A stretch of 20,590 nucleotides of DNA from Fomitopsis serialis (taxonomy: Eukaryota > Basidiomycota > Agaricomycetes > Polyporales > Fomitopsidaceae). How positions within the stretch are numbered: position 1 is the stretch's first letter; every line of letters starts with the position of its first letter. The stretch is taken from contig NW_025955563.1 of NCBI RefSeq assembly GCF_022376445.1, positions 1-20,590 on the forward strand. The letters run 5' to 3'. A model generated the notes under the pieces. The model did no database searches. It had not been told where the DNA came from and saw nothing but the letters and a program-made list of their open reading frames with translations. The position numbers and the translations under genes were made by a program. Shown piece by piece: positions 10,401 to 18,682 of this stretch.

Positions 10401-13077
10401 GAGAAAGAACGTTCGCGGTCGAAGTCCATGTTCACACAGAGCGATTCGTCGCAGGAACTCCGCGCCGACGTGGAGGCCCTTGAGGAAGAGCTGGTGACCG
10501 CACACAAGGAGATTGCTCGCTTGAAGACACTGATCAGTCAGTCCCCTGCGCGCAAGGCTATCAACAAGGCTAAGGACGCCAAAATCGAACTGCTTGAGAG
10601 GGAGAAGGCCGATCTCCTCGAGCGGCTGAAGACGAGCAAGGCCAACACGAACCTTCATGGAACACCCAGCAAGGTTGTGAATGGGAGTGGTCTCTCGCCT
10701 TTACACCGTCAGCTTCTGGCATTCAAGAGCCCCAAGACGCCCGGAGGTCCTCTTCGAGATGTAAGTAAACATGACGCCTTGAACCATTCGATGCTGACTC
10801 AGTCCTGGCAGCTTTCATGGTTACAGACAACCATGAATGACCATTCGGCCGCGCCGCTGGTCGCCGAGATTGCTCGTCTGCAGCAAGAACTGGACAGGGC
10901 CAACCATAGCATTGACGACAAGCTGGATCAGCTCGAAGATGCAGGTCTCGGCGTCGTCGGCCTGACGAGACAGCTAGAGGACGCTCGTGAGCGTATCGTG
11001 ACCCTTGAAGACGAGCTTGCACGGCTTTCGAGGAAAGATGGAAGGCTTCAACGTCGACTCCATAAAGTACGTTGCTTGAAGTGCCGTGCTAAAGTGGACC
11101 TTCGTGGATTAGTTGCCGCTTCCGCGGGCGACGAAAGGTATGCGACATAGCACTGAACATTTTCTTCCTGATTGAATGCTTCCCAGCTCTATACTGGAAG
11201 AGTCGCACATGAGCCTTATCTCTGAGCCGCCAACACCGCCAACAAGGACAAGCGAGGCTTTGCGCACTCAAGTTCAACATATCAATGCTCAGCTTGCGTC
11301 CATGAAGCAGCAATGGGAGAACGAGAAGAGTCAACTTCTCGGAGAGAATGCCGTTCTCCAGGACGCGGCCAATCGACTGAACACGGAGGTTCGTGATACC
11401 AAGAGAGAATTGAAGAGGTTGGCCGATACGGGCAAAGCAGGCGAGTCTGCCCGCGCCAGCGTCCAAGAGGTGAGATCCTCCAATATTGTTGCTTATCAAC
11501 GGCCTGACAAGTTCGACTCCACGTAGGACCTCGACCACGCGAAGCGTGTCATAGACGAACTGGAGAACGAACTCACGGCAGAGCGTGCACGTCTGAGAAC
11601 ATTGTCCACCGAGCAATCTCGTGTTCAACGAGAGAAGGAACAAGTCGCTTATCAGCTGCGCCGGACAGAATCTGTGAGCAAACATTAGCTTTTACCGACT
11701 TGGTGCTAACCCGAGATACCTAGGACATGTCCGACGTCAGGAGCCAGCTTCAGACACTCAAGCAAGAGAACCAACAGCTGTCCAATCAGTTATCATGTAT
11801 GTAAATCCTCACTTTCGCTACGTAGCCCGAAGGTTAAACGTTGACACGTCATCAGCGAACTCTGTCGCGGAGCAGAAAGCACGTCTGCTCGAGAGCAAGG
11901 TGTCAGAGAACGCAGAAACGATCGGGCAGCTGCGGCAAGAACGCTCCTTGCTCGCTGCTGAACATAAGGATCTCCAGCGTCGATATTCAAAGGTTGCAGA
12001 GGTGCGTACACGGATCTCGCATGGTTAGGCTGTCTTCCCTGACCGCTTGCCCCACAGCACATGAACCAAGTCAGGGGGGAGCATGCAGCGTCGCAGGTCT
12101 CGCACGATGAGCGGCGGCTCCAGCTCGACCTACGGCTGCTCGAGATTGACGAACTCAGGCGTGCCATCTCAACACAAGCCGACGAGCTCCTCCGCGCCGA
12201 GAACGAACGGAACCGCATTGCTGCCGAGAAGAGCGACGTCGTTCACTCGGTCGCCGCTCTCGAGGCAGATCTCCAGCGCGTGCGGCGGGATGCGGAGATG
12301 TTCGGGCGTGACCTCAAGCTGCTGCGGACCCAGAAAGACAGGCTGGAGGAGGAACGCAGGATCGAGCAGGAGAAGGCGGATCGCGCGCAGAAGCAGGCGC
12401 AGTCCCAGATCCGCGTGCTCAAGGGAGAGCTCGACAGCCAGAAGGAGAAGGCGAGAACGGCAGCTGAGAAGCTGCAGAAGCATGTCTGCGTGGCGTATGT
12501 CCCCCAAGTCCCCTTTGGTGGTCTTGTTGGTTACTGATGGGCTTCGTGGTCTGGACAGTGACGCGGGGCAGCTTAAGGACCTGCACGAACAGCACAAGGA
12601 TGAATGCAGGGGTCTCATTATTCAAATACGCTACCTGAAGGCCAAATTCACTCGGGAGTCCGGTCTGAGGAGTGACCTCGGCTACCAGAAGCATTATTTA
12701 CTTGTTCTGTTGGCCCATTATGAGAAGACGTGAGTAGAGCGTGCAATTCCCATCTGTCCACACGCTGATTCCGCAGCATCTCTCAGCGAGCAGAGGATCT
12801 TGGCCGCAATAGCAAGAATCGGCTTCCCAGCGGAAGGTCCACCCATCAAGGCCAAGAGACGAACGCTCAGGAGCGTTGCCATATCTATAACCTTCATTGC
12901 ACGTTTGAGGTAACACTGCCCTGCTGCGATCGTACTCCCATGCTGACGCATATCATATGTAGACGCGCCGCCGATGCCTGGCGAGAGCAATACGCGGCCA
13001 AGGCCCCTATAGCAGCAGCTCTTAGTGAGGTACGACAACGCAGGGCAGCGAATGGGGGTAGAGCGACACCATCATAG
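7401..13077 (+). CDS. Pericentrin/Pcp1-like spindle pole body scaffold with CM1-like motif and PACT domain
   Basis: Eleven exons (7401-8012, 8145-10760, 10812-11137, 11187-11469, 11527-11673, 11724-11796, 11856-12001, 12058-12494, 12559-12729, 12787-12909, 12963-13077) give about 1682 residues with all phases consistent. Residues 1-560 are disordered, acidic then Ser/Pro-rich with many SP/TP sites. About 560-600 (KLNHYLHGLNRRLQEENETL, then RLRTYEEKYG) resembles the CM1 (Cnn_1N) motif that binds gamma-tubulin complexes. Nearly continuous coiled coil follows to about 1545, interrupted near 1163 by a CxxC (RCLKCRAKVDLRGL). The end is a PACT domain, about 1555-1650 (CRGLIIQIRYLKAKFTRE, GYQKHYLLVLLAHYEK, ILAAIARIGFPAEG), the centrosome/spindle pole targeting signature of pericentrin, AKAP450, Spc110 and Pcp1. 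Expected role: anchoring gamma-tubulin complexes at the spindle pole body. The PACT exon joins at 12787 (acceptor CTCTCAG), not 12776, because only the former keeps the frame. Convergent with the cardiolipin synthase gene, 103 bp apart. Confidence 0.87.
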
Positions 13078-13180
13078 ATTATTCTGTGTCCCGTTGTATT
13101 TATTAGACGTCCGACTACTGTTGTAATGTGAGTGTAACGTAGATATCGAATAATAGCACAAGAAGCACATGTCCGATTCG

Positions 13181-14265
13181 CTATGAAGGCGGCTTTCGTT
13201 TTGCAGAGATGATGCGGACTGCATCCTTTGTGAATAGGTAGGATGCTCCGCTCCATATGGTAGTGGTGGCTACGACCCACCTTTACTCCGGTTAGTAGAT
13301 GTGTGGCAGAAGCGGAGAGATCACGTACTGGAAAGCCTGCAGCGTAGGACCCAAGTCCACCGGCAGCACGGGACTCACCGTCGTTAGTGCCATGAGAGAT
13401 AACTGGAGCAAGGTATTAATCTACAGTGTCATGCGTGAGTGTCGCTCCGGAAGAGTAAATGGAGAAGCCAACCTTGCTTATTCGCGTGGGATGTACCTCA
13501 GCGGACGGTATTGACATATCCCAGTAGCGCGTGAATGTTTTCTGGTTACAAGTGAGCGATACGTGTACTTGTCGTAGCGGGATACTCACTGGGTGCGGCA
13601 GCGAGGTATAACGAATGTAAAATGCAGCGAGGCTCAGGAGGACGTCCCTCCCGAAAATGACCGCCGCGAGGGGTACTAGCCAAGATGAGCTTTCCACCAA
13701 GAGCATAGGATGAGCCAACCTACGTGGGATCATCCCCTTGTAGGCCAGTGTAAGTGTCAAGGTTGTCATCAAGGTCTTGTCTGCCGCTGGGTCCAGGACG
13801 GTTCCCAGTACGGAGGTCATTTTGTATCTGCGGGCAATGTAGCCGTCCACCTTGAAATGAGGCTCGAGACATGAGCATCCGAGATAGCAAATAGGATGAG
13901 CAGACCGTATCTGTCAGACCGGCATAAACGAGCAGAGCGGTGGCGAAGTGGAAGTTGTCGTGCACGATGGCCCAGCCGAGAACAGGACATGCAAGGATAC
14001 GAGACACGGTCAAGATATTGGGGATTGTATAAATGTTCTCCCTGAGGGTGGCCAAGGCCTTGAACTTCTGCGCAGGCCCCTTTTGGTCTTCATTCGCCTT
14101 CAAAGGCGAGAACACAGAGAAGCAGTTGAGAAATGGTCGCGCCGACCAACCAGAAGCCCGGTACAGGGCACGGCCTCGGGACAAGGTAGGCTTGTGCGCC
14201 CCTACGCAGCGCTCAATGTATACGCTACGCCATGAAGCAGTCCGGAGGAGAGCGATTGTAGACAT
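13181..14265 (-). CDS. CRD1: Cardiolipin synthase (CDP-alcohol phosphatidyltransferase), mitochondrial
   Basis: Five exons (14265-13906, 13850-13590, 13541-13473, 13420-13329, 13280-13181) with introns of 55, 48, 52 and 48 nt give 293 residues, near the size of yeast Crd1. The CDP-alcohol phosphatidyltransferase signature is complete: D119-x2-D122-G123-x2-A-R127-x8-G136-x3-D140-x3-D144 (VDGYIARR, GTVLDPAAD). The enzyme joins CDP-diacylglycerol to phosphatidylglycerol to make cardiolipin in the mitochondrial inner membrane. The chosen ATG at 14265 (MSTIALLRTASWRSV) starts an Arg-rich, acid-free leader typical of mitochondrial import; an in-frame ATG at 14346 precedes it. Hydrophobic segments follow at NILTVSRILACPVLGWAIV, in the middle (SWLVPLAAVIF, DVLLSLAAFYI), and near the end (TVSPVLPV, TTTIWSGASYLF). 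The last exon (TKDAVRIISAKRKPPS) matches the family ending. A TACTAAC-like branch point (CTACTAACC) marks the last intron. A phosphatidylglycerol-phosphate synthase is less likely given the single catalytic motif and size. Confidence 0.92.
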
Positions 14266-14714
14266 GGAGAAGGACAGAATGCAAACGCGCCCGGCCGGCG
14301 CGCGGTGCTCTACTGACGCGCTCGGCACGTGGTTAAACGCGATCACGGGATTTACGCGTCGCGACGCGGTGCAATGTACGGCCTAAGTAATGCAGTTTAA
14401 GTTCACAGATTCACTCCGATCCAGCTGTCTATATGTACAGAAACCACTATGCAAGAATATGATTACAAGCGCATTCGACAGTACATGTGATAAAATGACA
14501 CTGCGTTCACTGGTAGATTATTCTCGAACAGGCATTGTGACGCAAGGCAATCAAATCGGACATTCAGCGAGATGGCTGTATGCCCAAGATAACATGGAGA
14601 AACATGCAGACACCATTTATTTCTCACTAGGCAAGGATAGAGCTTGCCTAGAAAACCATTAGCTGAGACTTTGCGACGTTCGACTTAGTACAATTATGGT
14701 GAACACTTAATACA
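14266..14714. other. Intergenic region, promoter of cardiolipin synthase and 3' end of BTB gene
   Basis: Noticeably more AT-rich than its surroundings from about 14390. The plus frame 14390-14662 (90 codons) has no recognisable pattern or intron support. A hairpin sits at 14627-14651. The left part should hold the cardiolipin synthase promoter. Confidence 0.4.
14627..14651 (-). repeat. Perfect 9-bp inverted repeat with 7-nt loop (possible 3' end hairpin)
   Basis: CTAGGCAAG at 14627-14635 and CTTGCCTAG at 14643-14651 are exact reverse complements around the loop GATAGAG. The site lies 64 bp past the stop of the minus-strand BTB gene, so in its transcript it would form a 3' UTR stem-loop. Function is inferred from position only. 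Confidence 0.5.
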
Positions 14715-16371
14715 CTAGAAACGCACCGTCTCGTCGAGCAACATAGCATCCACCTTAGCTGATAGAATCTGGGAGAAATGCTGCAAATGAAAGGCCGCAG
14801 TTGGTCCACAGGTCTTGCATGTGGCCGCGCTTTTCAGGGCGCAGCGCATAGTTTGCTGGTCAAGAACGGTCTTCCCGCACGGTACACTGCCCAGCAGCTG
14901 AGCTGCTTGCTGCAGCCACTCGCACCACCATTTTCGCAATCCAAAAGGGTTGTAGAACGCGCGAGGAAGTGTGTACGCGGGGCAGCCTGTGCAGGACACC
15001 CACACTAATTTCTCGTCAGGCATGCTCGGTACCCGTTCTGCCTTGCACTGATGCATCTGGTCTAGTGCAAGCGCTTCAGCCAGGGTTCCCATGGCCTTGC
15101 GGTGTTGCAGTAGGTGATAGTAGCACGAAGCCGGTATCGCTTCGAGTTCCTCGACATAGCAGTCGTCCAAAGGCGTCCGCATCGACATTAGTGCGGCATG
15201 TCTCGCCTCGCGCACCCAGTGATGCGCGCAGGCGATGGCATACACCACCAATGGCCTTGTTTCCGCGAATGCCAGGAAGAGTGTCTGCAGCGGCTCGATA
15301 GCGGCCACGAGCTCGTACGTTTTGGCAGCTTGGAGTAAGAGAGACGCCGTTTGAGGGTCTGGCGGCGCCTCGGGACGTGCGACGGGATAGATGTACTGCA
15401 AAATGGCAGCGATCGTACGGCTGTGTTCGGGTAGTGTGAGGCCGACTACACGTCCGTCTGCACTCCTCTCGCAGCCATTGATCGACTGGGAGCCGCTGGT
15501 CAGCGCCAGTAGGAAGTAAGGCGACGCAACCCGCAGGAGGTCAGAATGCACTTTGAACTCGACGCCGTCGCGGGCGCGCAGCGTGAGATCGGCAGACGGC
15601 AGTCCGAAAGGATACGGAGACTCCGCGTACTTGGCCTCCCACTCCTTTCTGTCGTACGACTTCAACGGCGTCCGCGTCAAGGCCTGAGGTAGTTCGGCAT
15701 AGAGGAAGGGCACCGCAGGGAGCGCCTCTGGGTCCCCTGCGTTATGGAACTGGAGGAGCCGATAGTATGCGCCCGCCGTCAACTCCTCCAGCTCGGTGAA
15801 ATAGACGTCCTGTAAGGGTTGCCCAACGGCGCGCTGCGCAGCAACACGTGCAACGTCTTCGAAGTCATGGGCGTATGCTGTAACATATACAAGCAGGGGG
15901 TGTGCGCCATCGAGCGTGAAATCGGTGAGATGTTTCTTCATCGTCTCTGTCAGGCCCTCCATGAGATACTTGTCCACAGCCGTCAAGACGTCCCTGACTT
16001 GCGAGAACGTCGTAAACACGGGAGCGGCAACAGGGTAGCAGAGGCGGAGGAGAAGATCCACGACCTCGCTCGTCTCCGTGACAGGTACGACAGGGATACC
16101 GTCCCTCCTGGGGCATTGTTCGACGGGAGCTTCTCTGGCGATGTCGAACATATCCTCGAAGACGGAGGACGCCTCCGCCAGTATACTGCTGCGCACTCGA
16201 TAGTCGACTCTATCGCAGGACCGCACGATGATATCGGCGCGTGAATTGTTGAACGGCGCAGGGGCGTCTCGTCTGGTAGTATGGTCGACGGCTTTCGCAA
16301 TCAGCAAGGTACTGATGAACGCAAGATGCATAAGGCTACAAGCACAATCTGAGGACTCACACAGTTGCCAT
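14715..16371 (-). CDS. Double BTB/POZ-domain protein
   Basis: Preferred model: a short first exon 16371-16361 (MAT plus two bases), a 49-nt intron 16360-16312 (GTGAGT to ATCAG), then exon 16311-14715, giving 535 residues. Without the intron the frame is open from 16415, or could start at 16331. BTB1 begins near residue 29 (ADIIVRSCDRVDYRVRSSIL) and ends with LLLRLCYPV; a helical BACK-like part follows. BTB2 begins near 244 (ADLTLRARDGVEFKVHSDLL) with ILQYIYPVARPE. Each unit ends with the same helical motif around a paired Tyr (ELTAGAYYRLLQFH and AIPASCYYHLLQHR), so the protein is an internal duplication of a unit of about 215 residues. The last 100 residues carry the Trp/Cys module (CTGCPA, WWCEWLQ, CKTCG, KVDAML). 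Best-preserved copy of the family here; probable cullin-3 adaptor or dimerising scaffold, substrate unknown. Confidence 0.87.
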
Positions 16372-16528
16372 AATGGAGTCGACGGTCCTGATTGACGGTG
16401 GTCTTGATAGGCCAACTATCACGGTAAGTGCAAATACGACGGGGGAGTGTACCAGCTCAGTACGCACTGGTGCGGGAGGTTGTGAATAGGCGGAAGCGAA
16501 GGCCAGCTATCACTAGGACGTATAAAGT
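16372..16528. promoter_or_regulatory. Short gap upstream of the double-BTB gene
   Basis: These 157 bp separate the BTB start codon from the stop of the next minus-strand candidate gene, so the BTB promoter is probably here or extends into that gene. No clear TATA element was seen on the minus strand. Confidence 0.35.
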
Positions 16529-17725
16529 TCAGGACATGGCGCGATAGAAGCAACGATCATGTGCGAAGAACATATCTAGTAGTACTGCCTGCAATCTGGG
16601 TTCACTAGTCTTCCGATACGTGTGGGACTTCGAAAGCGTGGCGTAGCGAATATCAGCGCCACCGATACGAACGCCCGAAGCAGCTGAGCCGTCCTCAATG
16701 AGCATTCTCGTCGTATTGGTGTAATGTGCAGAATCACCAGCCAACATAGACGACGTGTCAATCTGCATAGCACGTTAAAATCAAGTCATCATTGTGATAG
16801 AGCAGGACTTCCTTCGATGCTGCTTGGATGCTGCATACTTACTAAGTAGCCTCTGAGGCGCTGAACACGAATATGCGGATCCACGCTAGATCGACGCTGC
16901 TATATGATCCCGTTAGTAAAGGTAGAGAAGAAATGGAAAGGTCCGCACGTACCGCGTTCCGGATCGCCTGGAGTCGGTGGGCACGAACACGAGCAAGACT
17001 CTTCACAAGATGCTCCGCTAGACTGCCACGCATATATTCACTAGGAACAACAAACGGAACTTGCTGCCAAGGAAATGCTGTTTTGATACGACCGCACAAT
17101 ATGCACAAGGTCACGATATGACTTCGGGAGCACATGAGTAAAACACACTCCATGCTTTTCAGCATCGCATCTTCTGTACGGCAACCGCCCCAACAGGCAG
17201 CATTCAACGGGTCGCGGAGTACCGCAGGAAGCGCATCTCTGCGGCATATGTAGATGCGTTGTAGCCAAATGCTCTCCGGAAGTATGACAGATCGGACAGA
17301 ATCATCGGCAACTCACTTTAACGTCGGAGTCAGAGTCGCAGAAGGCGAGACGCCGTAATACATCCCCTGCAAACAGAGTCCGTCCTGAGTCACATCGGAT
17401 GGAACACAGACCGATCCATGTCACCCGTGCACTGCGATCTCAATCCGTCGACGTACCGTCGCTCCTATGACCAGGCACTGTTGCACTCTTCAAGACGTGG
17501 TCCGATTCCCGTCGCGACGAGCCTGAGACACGCGTGAATGATTTAGTCAATTGTATCACTTATGGCAATGGCACCTTGGATGTGTCCGGAAAGCTTAACG
17601 GCGTAGGAACCGAGTCCGGTGCTTGACCAAGGAGTCCTGAGATGCGTTGGCCACCAATGATACAACGCCACAGGACGCTGCAATCGAGGAGTGCACACTC
17701 ACCGGTGTATAGATCGCACATGCAT
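16529..17725 (-). CDS. Putative multi-exon gene of unknown function
   Basis: I do not recognise the product. The 3' part is the firmest: an open frame to 16953, a 53-nt intron 16952-16900 with GTACGT donor, TACTAAC branch point and TAG acceptor, a 57-nt exon 16899-16843 (QRRSSVDPHIRVQRLRGYL), an 80-nt intron 16842-16763 (GTAAGT to TGCAG) and a last exon 16762-16529 (IDTSSMLAGDSAHYTNTTRM, ending FFAHDRCFYRAMS). Upstream exons 17725-17703, 17636-17575, 17522-17457, 17384-17317 and 17273-16953 can be chained with GT-AG junctions and matching phases to a 276-residue protein. The intron at 17316-17274 is only 43 nt, and such chains can arise by chance. The protein would be Cys- and Arg-containing with no signal peptide or membrane segment seen. 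Could also be a gene relic. Confidence 0.3.
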
Positions 17726-18682
17726 GACGCCCGCGTTTTGCACTAGGCTTTTCGACGTGTCCCGACGTCGACGTCAGCCAGACAGCAACACTTTCAAGTT
17801 GCGGCGCGCCAGGGATGTCCACAATTCAAAGGGCGCGGCCTCACGCTCTGAGTCACGGTGCATCTTGAACGATTCAATGATGCGCCGAACGAGTCCGCTT
17901 ATAGAGGGCGCGGTCACCGTTGTAGAGGTGCCAGCAAGAGCAAGAGCTTGGCAAGAGCCGCGACTCGACCGCGAAGAGAAGTGGAGGCTACACTTCCTCC
18001 CTGCAGAAACTCAATGCACTGTCACGAACCCCACGATAGCTCGCTTTACACAGTCCGTAGTGCAGCTCCTTCGTTGACGAGATGTACATCTATGAAACAA
18101 GATACCTATGAAGATACAAGCCCGCGCCGACCCGCAAGGGCATACGATACCGATCAATGTCGTGTCATTAAGTGGGGAGAACCACCAGCTGCCCACAAAT
18201 CATACGTCGTCCGACTCGACACACAGTGACAAACAGACAACAGAGCATCAGAGGGAGAGGCAGTACGTAGAACAGATGAGGAGAGACGCGAGTACGAGGA
18301 AGACAACACCGCCGGCGCCTCGTGGTCGACCGCGCGGACGCAAGAGAGACCACGCCCAAGGGTAGAGGGGAACTATGCACGAAGGGTGGGAGGTGGTGTG
18401 GAGGGAGGAATTAAGCGATAAGTAACATAACCAAGTTCGGTTCCATGCGACATTGCTGCGTTGGTGCGGGATATCGCGGGCGGCTAATAATGCATATGAG
18501 AATAAGTGATGGTGCTAGAGGCGAGCATCGGCTGTTCACCCAAACGTGTGGGTAGGGTACGTTGGATGTCGGGGTTGTGGTGGTGATAGTGGTGGTGGTA
18601 CAAGTGCGGTGTGCAAGCAGCAGAGACAACAAGAGATAGAAGCGCGAAGGTAGTGCCGGAGAGAAGCAAGAAGTGCACCTGC
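17726..18682. other. Region without a firm gene
   Basis: No plus-strand frame is convincing. On the minus strand a protein-like stretch (about 17920-17835; GLVRRIIESFK, then FELWTSLARRNLK) has GT-AG neighbours and could be a further upstream exon of the unknown gene or of another. I could not join it in frame. The right end is the probable 3' UTR of the Ser/Pro-rich gene and holds a GGT-rich simple repeat. Confidence 0.3.
18573..18600. repeat. Interrupted (GGT)n simple repeat
   Basis: About 26 bp of GTG/GGT triplets broken once by gata, 83 bp past the stop of the minus-strand Ser/Pro-rich gene. In the minus-strand transcript it reads as an ACC/CAC tract of the 3' UTR. Confidence 0.5.

Noticed and set aside
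8522..10507. Several minus-strand open frames of 70-125 codons within the scaffold gene
   Set aside because: They are antisense shadows of the coiled-coil exon, rich in Ser and Leu as expected from complementing Glu/Lys/Gln codons.
12776..12909. Acceptor CCGCAG at 12776 as the start of the penultimate scaffold exon
   Set aside because: It gives a frame (ISQRAEDLGRN) that loses the PACT C-terminus; the next AG at 12786 keeps the family-like EQRILAAIARIGFP.
14390..14662. 90-codon plus-strand open frame
   Set aside because: AT-rich intergenic sequence with no recognisable motif, no splice support and a hairpin within its 3' end.
17691..18077. 128-codon plus-strand open frame
   Set aside because: Composition is unlike a folded protein, and it runs antisense to better splice-supported minus-strand candidates.
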